From DASUFP01 sp036274495 (GTDB lineage Bacteria > Bacteroidota > Bacteroidia > AKYH767-A > OLB10), in assembly GCA_036274495.1 (NCBI GenBank), contig DASUFP010000076.1:105921-169920 (forward strand): a DNA stretch of 64,000 nucleotides, written 5' to 3'. This document shows positions 45,221-53,723 of the stretch, in pieces; within the stretch, counting starts at the first letter, position 1, and each line of letters starts with the position of its first letter. The translations under genes were made by a program, and so were the position numbers. The notes below the pieces were generated by a model. The model was not told where the DNA came from. It saw only the letters and a program-made list of their open reading frames with translations, and searched no databases.

Positions 45221-45857
45221 CAAAACTGCATTAACCGCTGTTCATCTAAACGACGTTGGCAAAAAATTTGGCAGCCGTTGGGTACTCAGGCACCTCTCAC
45301 TCGAATTAACACCCGGCAGCCGAATTGCATTGGAAGGACCCAACGGATCGGGGAAATCGACGCTTTTACAAATGATTGCCGGATATGTGACTCCCTCCGC
45401 AGGCAGTATTCGTTATACCGGTCCGGCAGGCACCATCAACAGGGATTCGGTTTTCAGGAACCTTTCGTTTGCGGCTCCCTACATGGAAGTAATTGAAGAT
45501 TTTAACCTTCTTGAAAACATCCGTTTTTATATGGACAACAAGCCGTTGCTGAGTGGCTGCGATGCTGATGTGTTGATGAGAGAATCAGGACTTGCAGATG
45601 CAAAAGAAAAACAGATCAAACATTTTTCATCCGGTATGAAACAGCGTCTTAAGCTGGCATTGGCATTTTTAGCTGACACCGATCTTTTACTTTTAGATGA
45701 ACCGCTCACCAACCTTGATGAAGAGGGCTATGGGTGGTATAAAAACCTTGCCTCCCGATTTTTGAATAACCGTATTGTTGTGGTTGGTTCCAATCAGGTA
45801 AGTGAAGAAGCCTTTTTCTGTACTTCTAGGGTACGGGTCGATAGCACAAGTCTTTAA
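45213..45857 (+). CDS. ABC transporter ATP-binding protein (no permease nearby)
   Basis: With the ATG at 45213 the protein has 214 residues and overlaps lpxA by 8 bp; a GTG two codons earlier is the alternative. It has Walker A GPNGSGKST, a signature HFSSGMKQRLKLA (variant SSGMKQ), and Walker B LLLLDEPLTNLD. The C-terminus is short and the domain looks minimal, as in CcmA-like or drug-export ATPases. No transmembrane partner is adjacent. Translational coupling to lpxA suggests envelope biogenesis, but the transported substrate is unknown. Confidence 0.85.
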   Translation: MNDKTALTAVHLNDVGKKFGSRWVLRHLSLELTPGSRIALEGPNGSGKSTLLQMIAGYVTPSAGSIRYTGPAGTINRDSVFRNLSFAAPYMEVIEDFNLLENIRFYMDNKPLLSGCDADVLMRESGLADAKEKQIKHFSSGMKQRLKLALAFLADTDLLLLDEPLTNLDEEGYGWYKNLASRFLNNRIVVVGSNQVSEEAFFCTSRVRVDSTSL

Positions 45858-46011
45858 AACCCGCTACAGACTTGATGCCGGCACGTTTGAGTTGCCCGGC
45901 CGGCGTTGTTTTTCAATTGTAAGAATTGAGATAAAATTGATTCATTCCCGTTGCCGGCCGGATTTACATTGCTGTTATAAAACAAAATATGTTTCACTAA
46001 CAGTTAACACC

Positions 46012-46218
46012 ATGGCAACAAGTTTTACACACAAAACAAAACATGTTTTTATGAACGATCCTATGGTTACCTATAACCATATGGATGAAGAACCGGGAAT
46101 TGGGACCCGATTTGTTGAGCAATCAAAAGGAACTACCAGGATTTTGTGGACGGTTCTGCTCGAGGAAACCCTGATTATTGCGATGACATTTGTGCTGGTA
46201 TGGACCAGCATTCATTGA
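46012..46218 (+). CDS. Small single-pass membrane protein, function unknown
   Basis: A 68-residue protein, MATSFTHKTKHVFMNDP onward, with a hydrophilic N-terminal half and one strongly hydrophobic C-terminal segment (LLEETLIIAMTFVLVW, about residues 48-65). The frame can be extended upstream to 45802, but the added part is rich in Cys/Arg and overlaps the ABC ATPase gene, so I take the internal ATG. It converges with the coiled-coil gene at 46227 with an 8-bp gap. I do not recognise a family. Confidence 0.55.
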   Translation: MATSFTHKTKHVFMNDPMVTYNHMDEEPGIGTRFVEQSKGTTRILWTVLLEETLIIAMTFVLVWTSIH

Positions 46219-46226
46219 TTCCCTTT

Positions 46227-46619
46227 TCAGGAAATCACCAGTGACTCGCGGGTGAATCCGATGTATTCACTGCGGAGTTCATCGAAAATGCGTCCAAAGT
46301 CCGACAGTCTTTCTTTAAGTCTGTTGCGCTCTGATTCGATTTCAATATCAGGGTTTTTCCCGGGTTTTTCGAGATTGGCTTCAAGCAAATTCTCGTACTG
46401 CTTCAGATCGTGCCGAAGGATATCGAGCACCTCTTTCTGAAGTATAAATTGGTTTTGAAAATGTTCTGCGTGTGCGGGAACATCGCGCGGAGCGATCTTT
46501 AGCAAACTGTTGCCAAGTTCGTCGTTAAGGCCGTTAAGTTCAGTCTTGAAATTACTGATTTTGTTTTGCCAGCCGGTGTGCTCCCGCAAGAGACTGCTGA
46601 TTTTTTCCTGGTTTTCCAT
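46227..46619 (-). CDS. Small coiled-coil protein, function unknown
   Basis: A 130-residue, highly charged, helix-rich protein starting MENQEKISSLL, with heptad-like leucines across about residues 10-115 (for example LRHDLKQYENLLEANLE). No membrane segment or signal peptide is seen. The frame also has an ATG at 46670, but a GATCTTTT -7-like sequence lies between the two, favouring the shorter form. No close family recognised; it could bind a partner through its coiled coil. Confidence 0.65.
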   Translation of the reverse strand: MENQEKISSLLREHTGWQNKISNFKTELNGLNDELGNSLLKIAPRDVPAHAEHFQNQFILQKEVLDILRHDLKQYENLLEANLEKPGKNPDIEIESERNRLKERLSDFGRIFDELRSEYIGFTRESLVIS

Positions 46620-47040
46620 GTGTGATATGTTTAGTAAAAGATCCGAAATGAAAGCAACTTCAGGATGCATTCATTCAAAAAGGGCTGCCCGATGGCCGCG
46701 TTCTGAATGCATTTCCTAAAATTATACAAAATGGCCATAAATCCAAAAATTAAGTGAAGATTTTTTGACCACTGCTGAAAGGAATCACCGGAATGGTACA
46801 GCACCGACATATATGAGACCCGAAGTGTACGCAATCCAACCACATCATGCACCTGATCCGTTTGGTGTCGAAATTCCCGAAATGGGCTTAAACACTGCAA
46901 TTGTATACTCCGGGGAGCCCAAAAAGAAGCCGGTTTGAGTGCGTTTGAAGCAAAATCTTACAAATAAAAAATCTCCGTCCAAAATGATTCATACCCGCCA
47001 CAGGCGGAGGGTATTTTGGGGTCGTATTCAAATCTAAGCT
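46620..47040. other. 421-bp gene-free stretch with two hairpins
   Basis: ATGCATTCA (46665-46673) and TGAATGCAT (46704-46712) form a perfect 9-bp inverted repeat around 30 bases. Near the downstream end ATACCC (46991-46996) pairs with GGGTAT (47009-47014), enclosing GCC/GGC and an ACA loop, 27 bases before the ATG at 47041. No open reading frame here looks coding. Confidence 0.6.
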
Positions 47041-47475
47041 ATGACACGGTCTTTTATTTTCGCGCTGGTGATTACAGCGTTTTCCTGCTCCGCGCTTTCG
47101 GCACAAAATGTTGTCGCAAGTCGTAAATACAGAGTGATTGCCTATAAAAAAGGCGACAACACTGTATCTTCTATGTCTAATATTACTGAGGTAACGCCCT
47201 ATGTAAGTATGTATATACCGAACTCCTTTACCCCTAACGGTGACGGACTGAACGATACATTCGGAGTATACGGTGAGGCCATCAAAGACTTCCGTATGCA
47301 GGTATTTAACCGCTGGGGTCAGATCATCTTTGAATCAACAAATGTGAATCAGCGATGGGATGGCGTATTTGATGGCATACCTGTTCCTCAAGGCTCATAT
47401 GTTTACAGGGTGGTCGCATCAGGCGTCACCGGTAAAACCGATACACGTGACGGCACCGTCAACGTGATCTACTAA
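47041..47475 (+). CDS. Minimal secreted protein consisting almost only of a T9SS type B sorting domain
   Basis: A 144-residue protein: signal peptide (MTRSFIFALV...ALSAQ), a linker of about 30 residues (VASRKYRVIAYKKGDN), then a complete gliding-motility C-terminal domain from about residue 55 (YIPNSFTPNGDGLNDTF, FNRWGQIIF and VPQGSYVYRV). There is no cargo domain. The sorting domain normally directs large adhesins through the type IX system, so this protein could be a competitor, adaptor or anchor, or the remnant of a larger gene. A strong terminator follows immediately. Confidence 0.85.
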   Translation: MTRSFIFALVITAFSCSALSAQNVVASRKYRVIAYKKGDNTVSSMSNITEVTPYVSMYIPNSFTPNGDGLNDTFGVYGEAIKDFRMQVFNRWGQIIFESTNVNQRWDGVFDGIPVPQGSYVYRVVASGVTGKTDTRDGTVNVIY

Positions 47476-47497
47476 AAGAACCACTACCATTTCTATT

Positions 47498-47529
47498 AAA
47501 AAAGGGGGCCATATATGGTCCCCTTTTTT
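47498..47529 (+). terminator. Strong rho-independent terminator
   Basis: GGGGGCC (47504-47510) pairs with GGTCCCC (47517-47523), flanked by an A6 run before and a T6 run after, 23 bases after the preceding stop codon. It separates the minimal sorting-domain gene from the large gene downstream. Confidence 0.93.
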
Positions 47530-47575
47530 ATTATTTAACCGGCTTTTCCGATTGCGGAACTTTTGCCCAAAACTG

Positions 47576-47638
47576 TTGGGTGAAAGTTAAGTTTTTTTGG
47601 GTGAATTGACTTTTACTGTGGGTGAAGTGGAGTTATTA
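47576..47638 (+). promoter_or_regulatory. Three direct repeats TTGGGTGAA / TTGGGTGAA / GTGGGTGAA at 21-bp spacing
   Basis: GGGTGAA occurs at 47578, 47599 and 47620, spaced exactly 21 bp (two helical turns), about 210-260 bp before the 47837 start and just after the upstream terminator. Tandem same-face boxes of this spacing are typical of response-regulator (for example LytTR) binding sites. A plausible -33/-7 pair (TTG at 47736-47738, TAGCTTTT at 47762-47769, 23-bp spacer) lies downstream. Apart from these, the 47530-47836 stretch shows nothing else. Confidence 0.6.
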
Positions 47639-47836
47639 ACAGCTTGTTGATATCTTAACGTTTTGTTATTCAGCTCATTGGAAGGGTTTCATGAGTAAGC
47701 CCTTGTCAATCAACAGCTTTACACTAAATTCGGCCTTGTCCTTTAAAAAACCGCAGTAATCTAGCTTTTCCGGGAATGGGCTGCAGGTGATTTAAAGGGG
47801 GGATTGCAAATGTTAACCAACCAAAAACCATCAATC

Positions 47837-50800
47837 ATGTTAAAACAATGTTTTACCGGGGATTTTCTGCGTAAACACCTTACAGGCCTTTTCGGGATAC
47901 TTGTAGTGTGTTGTCTCGCAGGTGCAGTCAGCCCCACTGCCGCTCAAAACTATGCACCGTTAAGGTACTGGACTTTCGACGGTGCCACTCCGCTCGTCGA
48001 CCAGATGGGTAACTTTAATCTGAATGCCAGTTATTATGGATCTCCTTATGCGATCAATACTAATCCCAATGGTACAGGTGTACAAAAATATCTGACACTG
48101 GATCCCAATTCAACGCTGATTCAAATGGGACAACTTGCAATTGACTCAGCATTTACTATTGAGTTTCTCTTTAAACCGGGTTACCTGTTTGGTGACAGCC
48201 GCTTTTTTACCAGAGTAGATGGTGCCATGGAAGCACGTATGGGTTATCCGTATATAAATTTCACCACCAATATTATTGCAACTACCGGTGGAACCAGCCA
48301 TGATGAATTACAGGTAGACCTCAATCAGATCGGAAGGCGCTCCTATGGCTATTTTATGGATGGCAACTGGCATCATATCGTTTTCCGGTACAATGCAAAA
48401 ACAGGAGCTAAAGAAATATGGGTCGACGGACAATGTCCTGCCGGTTATTCAAAAACCACTGTTAAAGGTTATTTCAATAACTCCGGTTCAGCAATTACCG
48501 ATTTACTGCTCAACACCCAGTCTTCTTATGTAAAATACCACGGAGACCTGGATGAGATAGCTGTTTATAATTATGGTTTGCCCGACAACATGATTTATAA
48601 GCATTACATCGAATTCACCCAGAACAAACACTATACTTTTAATTATACTACCACAGCACCTCCGGCTCCTGCGTCCGTCGCAGGTAGTATTGATGCAACT
48701 GATTATGCTCCCGGTCACCCGAATGTCAGTGTAAGCACTACTGATCAGCTTCTGAAATTTCCGACGCCAAGATACAAGGCAGGCCACACATTGCGCCCGA
48801 ACATTCCGCTCTACGGAGTGGATTACCTTGGCGGGTTGCTTCAATCAGGAATTTCCTATACACAGGCACTTAACGAAGCAAAAATCCAGCAGCGAGATCT
48901 GATCACTCATTTCAATCAGTCGCTGCAAATTGCCGGAGCATCGCACGAATACACCAACTATGGTGACACAACAAAATTCGCAGGTTACTTTTTAAATCTC
49001 GCGAATCAGAATCCTCAGTGGCATGCATCCATAAACACCTTATGGCCCCAGTTGAACCCCTCATCTGCAGGTTTCCGTTCAGGCGCTCCTTACGTTACCT
49101 GCGGATGCAACAGCAACAGTTATTATTTCCGCGACGGATCCGGCAATTATCTGGATATATACGGTAACGTTAGTAACAGCAGCCGAATGCTCAGCCCTGC
49201 TTCTCCGACCGACTCTTTGCAAAAAGACGGTCTTACCCAAAGATTTTATCTTTCATCGCTGACGAGCCGCCTCACAAGGCCATTGAATCTGATTTTTGAA
49301 AATGGTGAAGTACTGCCGTTCTATAACAGCTCAACAATACTTTCGAAGGACCCTAACGTTGTCAACGACAAAAATTCGACCGGCCTCGACTGGTATTCCT
49401 ATGAGGGTCGCAGGGCGAAAGAAAAAGCGCTTGCCTACCGTAACCAGTTTATGAATTTGCCGCAACTCGCTAACACTACTTATGCCTACTACCAGGTCGA
49501 CGGCCAGCCTACATGGCGCTTAAAATACAGCGAAATGCGCCAGGCCAATTCTATGATCAACGGACAGTATTACCCTACCGGCGATATCTACATGCGTTAC
49601 CCCAACAACTGGAGGTACTGGATGGGTGCCTGGCACGGATGGCAATGGGTGGTTGAATCACGTAAAGTAGAATTATCGCTCGGCGATAAATTGTTTTCGC
49701 CTACTGTAAGTGCAGGATGGGATGCCGATGAAGAGAGTAACGTGCGCCCAGGCCAATGGCTTGGTATGCTGAAAGCCATCGCCATGACCGGAGCCGAATT
49801 CTTTTACCCTTCGTATTTTAACCTGACTGCTCCTTACAACCCTTCCAAAAACTGGGTATGGCAGGTTGTAATGCCAGCCTATGCTCAGGCAGTAACAAGC
49901 CGCTACGAAGATCTTCTACGCAACGGTTACCTGATGGAAGGCGATGTTCCTAACGATCCGATTAATCCGCAATGGAATGCCTATTCGTTTAAAACAGGTG
50001 ATTTCAGAAAACTTGTTGTGGTAAGAAAACACAACACACTTGCAAAATATGCTATCACCGGAACGCTGCAGCCGAACTCTAATATGATTGGCAACTCCGA
50101 AAACGAAGGCGTTGCAACAATCACACTTGATTCTCATGTTCTGAAATTTAAAGTCAGGAAACAGGGCAGTACCTATATCTATGACAATACCAACACGGCT
50201 GCACCGGTATTCTATCAGCTTGACGAATGGCATGAATCCACTCACCCCTATTACTGGAGCAAAGATTTTGTTTTTGAATCAGAGCTGTACGACAACTCCA
50301 ACATACAGGTGTCGGTTAAAACAAGTGTGCCAGCCGGAACAGCACAAGGCGATTACACCAACTTTACTTCCTACATTACTTTTGCTTCACCTTCTGACGT
50401 AGTTTATAACTTTACTGCAAGAAAAGGTGCACCTACAAAATATTTCTTCTGGGTGCGTGCAAGAAGTCTTGATGGATCATCAACCGGCTTGAATGTGTCG
50501 CTCAATGGTCTTGGTACAAAACAAATTGATTGTATCCGCGACACCAACTGGGTATGGTACCGTTACGATATCACCAATGCTCCAGTTGCATTTACAGGAA
50601 TTACTGCACAGGATTACCAGTTAATTATTACCGCGCTTAACACCAAACTCCTTATCGACAAAGTAGCGCTTGTTGAATCTTCATCAGCCGTTTACGGAAC
50701 AGCCACTACAACCTGCAGTACATCCGGAACCGCCACTATCACAGCCGGTGGTCCCACTTCCTTCTGTCAGGGCGGATCGGTTACCCTTTCGGCCAACTCA

Positions 50801-53305
50801 GGTATAGCCTACCTATGGTCTAACGGACTTACCACCCAATCGATCAACGCAACTGTAAGCGGTAACTACACTGTTTCGGTAACAGCTGCTGGTGGTGCTT
50901 CTGCCGTTTCTTCGCCTGTTACGGTAACGGTATATTCGCTTCCGGCGGCATCTGTTTCTGCGGGCGGATCTACAACATTCTGTCAGGGAGGCTCCGTAAC
51001 ACTTACTGCACCTGCGGCAAGTTCGTACCTCTGGACACCGGGCAATCAAACCAGCCAGGCAATATCAGTTACCAACGCCGGCACCTACAGCGTGCGTATC
51101 ACAAATAGCAATGGCTGTTCTTCCACATCATCGGGAACTACTGTTACAGTAAACACTCTTCCAACGGCCACAACCACTCCTTCGGGAAATGTATCGATCA
51201 ACTCAGGTTCTTCAACTACACTTACTGCAAGCAGCGGAAGTTCATACTTATGGAGTCCGGGAGGTCAGACCACCTCATCCATAAACGTAAACAGTGCAGG
51301 TTCCTATACTGTAAGAGTTACTAACGGCAGCGGATGTTCTGCAACTTCATCGGCAGTAAATGTTACCATAAACGGAACTTCAACTCCAACTATTACTGCA
51401 GGTGGTCCTACCTCGTTCTGCCAGGGCGGATCGGTAACCTTAACAGCCAGCGCCGGTGCCTCTTATTACTGGTCAAACGGACTTACCACTCAATCCATCA
51501 CCGCTACTGTTGCAGGCGGATATACCGTGTCGGTAACATCAGCAGGTGGCACTTCAGCCAATTCAGCTCCCATTACCTTAACAGTTTATTCACCACCATC
51601 ATCAACTGTTACGCCAAGCGGCGCAACAACTTTCTGCCAGGGCGGATCGGTAACACTCTCAGCACCGTCAGCCGGTTCGTACTTGTGGAGCCCGGGTAAT
51701 CAAACAACACAGTCCATTTCCGCAACTGCATCAGGAACCTATTCTGTTAAAGTAACCAGCAGTAATGGCTGTACCGCAAACTCACCCGGAACTTCTGTAA
51801 CTGTTAATGCACTGCCAACTGCTACCACCTCACCGTCAGGAAATGTGGCTATCAATTCAGGATCATCAACCACACTAACTGCAAGCAGCGGAAGTTCCTA
51901 TTTGTGGAGTCCGGGCGGACAAACCACTGCTTCGATCAGCGTTAATTCGGCCGGTTCGTACACAGTAAGGGTTACCAACTCCAATGGTTGTTCGGCAACG
52001 TCTGCTCCGGTCAATGTTACCGTTAACGGAACAGGTATTCCAACCATCACCGCAAACGGCCCAACCTCGTTCTGTCAGGGCGGATCGGTAGTGCTTACGG
52101 CAAGTCCCGGTGCCGCATATTTTTGGTCAAACGGACTTACCACGCAATCCATCACTGCAACAATTAACGGCGGTTATACCGTATCCGTTACCTCTGCAGG
52201 AGGGACTTCGGCAAACTCCGCTCCTATTAACCTGACAGTTTATTCCTTACCATCGGCTTCGGTCACGGCCGGCGGTTCAACAACCTTCTGTCAGGGCGGT
52301 TCCGTAAATATGACTGCCGGTTCAGCAAGTTCTTATTTGTGGAGTCCGGGAAATCAGACCACACAAACAATAGCTGCCAATGCATCCGGATCCTACTCGG
52401 TAAAGATTACAAACAGTAATGGATGTACCGCTACCTCTTCCGCAATAGCGGTCAATGTAAATCCGGCACCTTCCGCCACAACAAATCCTTCGGGCAACAT
52501 TACAATCAACTCCGGAAGCAGTACCACCATTACTGCCTCATCGGCATCTTCTTACTCCTGGTTGCCCGGCGGACAAACTTCACAGTCTATATCTGTTTCA
52601 AGTGCCGGTACCTATTCGGTTAAGGTGACCAACAGCTATGGATGTTCAGCGGTATCACCCAATGTAACCGTATCGTTAACCACTTCTACCACCTGCGATC
52701 CGCCTTACGGACTGATAACCACAAATGTGTTACGCAATTCGGCAACACTTGCGTGGACCAACCCCAACACCGGGCAGACAGATTTTTCGGTTAAGCTTAG
52801 AAACATGACTACCGGTCAGTATTATTATACCGGTAATGTACCCAGCACCACCACTGCAATGACAGTTGGAGCCAACTCCAGTACTACTTACCGCTGGTGG
52901 GTGAGATCGTTTTGCGGTAGTTTACGTTCAGCTTATGCCGGCTTCCTCACTTACACAACTCCTGCTGTGAGAGTTGACGGAACCGCCGTCACCACCGAAC
53001 CGCTCTACTACAGTGATCCAAATGATGACGATGGTCCGTTTATCAAACTTGAATTTGATGAGACCAGTTTGTATCCTAATCCTGCCTCTACATCATCAAC
53101 GCTGTCGTTTTACACAGCAAGTGATGCCGCATACACTGTTACCCTTTCGGATATCAGTGGGAAGGTAGTGTACACCCGGGAGATTCATGCCTTGCAGGGC
53201 TTTAATCTGATTGACCTGGATTTGTCCACTCTTTCTAAAGGCGTTTACATGGTCCGGTTATCGGGGGATAGCCTAAATGTAAACAAACGGCTTTCGGTGC
53301 AATAA
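47837..53305 (+). CDS. Large secreted LamG / putative glycoside-hydrolase / Ig-repeat protein, T9SS type A (paralog A)
   Basis: Start 47837 gives 1,822 residues and a signal peptide (MLKQCF...SPTAAQ) whose lead-in matches paralog B; in-frame starts at 47804 (TTG) and 47810 (ATG) are alternatives. Order: LamG-like domain (about residues 35-265, WTFDGATP...DGNWHHIVFRY...LDEIAVYNYG); a large region of about 500 residues resembling a TIM-barrel hydrolase (FENGEVLPF; WHGWQWVVESR; GWDADEE; TGAEFFYPS); a CBM-like segment (FFWVRARSLDGSSTG); three 218-residue Ig-like super-repeats; one FN3 domain (SATLAWTNP); and a type A sorting domain (LYPNPASTSS...). Acting on a polysaccharide outside the cell is inferred; I did not recognise a named glycosidase family. 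Confidence 0.85.
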   Translation: MLKQCFTGDFLRKHLTGLFGILVVCCLAGAVSPTAAQNYAPLRYWTFDGATPLVDQMGNFNLNASYYGSPYAINTNPNGTGVQKYLTLDPNSTLIQMGQLAIDSAFTIEFLFKPGYLFGDSRFFTRVDGAMEARMGYPYINFTTNIIATTGGTSHDELQVDLNQIGRRSYGYFMDGNWHHIVFRYNAKTGAKEIWVDGQCPAGYSKTTVKGYFNNSGSAITDLLLNTQSSYVKYHGDLDEIAVYNYGLPDNMIYKHYIEFTQNKHYTFNYTTTAPPAPASVAGSIDATDYAPGHPNVSVSTTDQLLKFPTPRYKAGHTLRPNIPLYGVDYLGGLLQSGISYTQALNEAKIQQRDLITHFNQSLQIAGASHEYTNYGDTTKFAGYFLNLANQNPQWHASINTLWPQLNPSSAGFRSGAPYVTCGCNSNSYYFRDGSGNYLDIYGNVSNSSRMLSPASPTDSLQKDGLTQRFYLSSLTSRLTRPLNLIFENGEVLPFYNSSTILSKDPNVVNDKNSTGLDWYSYEGRRAKEKALAYRNQFMNLPQLANTTYAYYQVDGQPTWRLKYSEMRQANSMINGQYYPTGDIYMRYPNNWRYWMGAWHGWQWVVESRKVELSLGDKLFSPTVSAGWDADEESNVRPGQWLGMLKAIAMTGAEFFYPSYFNLTAPYNPSKNWVWQVVMPAYAQAVTSRYEDLLRNGYLMEGDVPNDPINPQWNAYSFKTGDFRKLVVVRKHNTLAKYAITGTLQPNSNMIGNSENEGVATITLDSHVLKFKVRKQGSTYIYDNTNTAAPVFYQLDEWHESTHPYYWSKDFVFESELYDNSNIQVSVKTSVPAGTAQGDYTNFTSYITFASPSDVVYNFTARKGAPTKYFFWVRARSLDGSSTGLNVSLNGLGTKQIDCIRDTNWVWYRYDITNAPVAFTGITAQDYQLIITALNTKLLIDKVALVESSSAVYGTATTTCSTSGTATITAGGPTSFCQGGSVTLSANSGIAYLWSNGLTTQSINATVSGNYTVSVTAAGGASAVSSPVTVTVYSLPAASVSAGGSTTFCQGGSVTLTAPAASSYLWTPGNQTSQAISVTNAGTYSVRITNSNGCSSTSSGTTVTVNTLPTATTTPSGNVSINSGSSTTLTASSGSSYLWSPGGQTTSSINVNSAGSYTVRVTNGSGCSATSSAVNVTINGTSTPTITAGGPTSFCQGGSVTLTASAGASYYWSNGLTTQSITATVAGGYTVSVTSAGGTSANSAPITLTVYSPPSSTVTPSGATTFCQGGSVTLSAPSAGSYLWSPGNQTTQSISATASGTYSVKVTSSNGCTANSPGTSVTVNALPTATTSPSGNVAINSGSSTTLTASSGSSYLWSPGGQTTASISVNSAGSYTVRVTNSNGCSATSAPVNVTVNGTGIPTITANGPTSFCQGGSVVLTASPGAAYFWSNGLTTQSITATINGGYTVSVTSAGGTSANSAPINLTVYSLPSASVTAGGSTTFCQGGSVNMTAGSASSYLWSPGNQTTQTIAANASGSYSVKITNSNGCTATSSAIAVNVNPAPSATTNPSGNITINSGSSTTITASSASSYSWLPGGQTSQSISVSSAGTYSVKVTNSYGCSAVSPNVTVSLTTSTTCDPPYGLITTNVLRNSATLAWTNPNTGQTDFSVKLRNMTTGQYYYTGNVPSTTTAMTVGANSSTTYRWWVRSFCGSLRSAYAGFLTYTTPAVRVDGTAVTTEPLYYSDPNDDDGPFIKLEFDETSLYPNPASTSSTLSFYTASDAAYTVTLSDISGKVVYTREIHALQGFNLIDLDLSTLSKGVYMVRLSGDSLNVNKRLSVQ
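50735..52680 (+). repeat. Three-fold coding super-repeat, 654 bp (218 residues) each
   Basis: Equivalent codons of the GGPTSFCQGG segment fall at 50750, 51404 and 52058, a constant 654-bp spacing. Each super-repeat contains three Ig-like units of about 73 residues: two opening with a FCQGG cysteine motif and one without cysteine (SGNVSINSGSS). Near-identical stretches at DNA level suggest recent amplification and make the locus prone to recombination. Confidence 0.85.
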
Positions 53306-53307
53306 CC

Positions 53308-53354
53308 AACCTCACCGGAGGTTAATAAAGGGGCGTTCAATGAACGCCCCTTTT
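53308..53354 (+). terminator. Terminator hairpins after paralog A
   Basis: A small hairpin AACCTC/GAGGTT (53308-53323) is followed by AAAGGGGCGTTCA (53327-53339) and its exact complement (53341-53353), ending in TTTT. The second is a strong rho-independent terminator. Confidence 0.9.
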
Positions 53355-53669
53355 GCATTGTATATCATTTGTTGTTTTGCGGTTTTAAAGGATTAAATCT
53401 TCATTCATCGGGTTGGAATAAACAATTATCGACAATCATATAATGAAGAATCGGAAGCTCATGTGCAGGAAAACAGCGTTGCAAATGTCCAAAACGGCCA
53501 CCAGCAATTCCATTTCTTTCATGAGCTTGCAAGCTGTTTCGCAGGAGGGCACCCATGGTAATCCTGGGTTGCGGACAAAAGGACAACCCAAAAACGGAAT
53601 AAAACCGGCCAATTCTTACATTTTAGTCTAATGGAAACAACTTGTATCATTTGAGGATGCGGATGAAGA

Positions 53670-53677
53670 TACATTTG
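53670..53677 (+). promoter_or_regulatory. -7 promoter element of the FN3 protein gene
   Basis: TACATTTG matches TAnnTTTG perfectly, with a TTTG 16 bp upstream (53650-53653) as a possible -33 element. Leader is about 40 bases to the ATG at 53724. The rest of the 53355-53669 gap holds no convincing gene or structure. Confidence 0.55.
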
Positions 53678-53723
53678 ACAAGTTGATTTTTGATCCATTA
53701 AACATTATTTAAACAGACTGCAA

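Noticed and set aside
45891..45961. Two copies of a GTTGCC(C)GGCCGG sequence as a regulatory repeat
   Set aside because: CCGGCCGG is a short palindrome and the copies are unequal; chance or weak hairpins after the ABC gene explain them as well.
45802..46011. Upstream extension of the small membrane protein gene
   Set aside because: The extension overlaps the ABC ATPase and reads as an unnatural Arg/Cys-rich sequence; the ATG at 46012 gives a coherent small protein.
53443..53631. 62-codon plus-strand frame in the gap after paralog A
   Set aside because: No homology-like features, no promoter element before it and composition unlike the neighbouring proteins.
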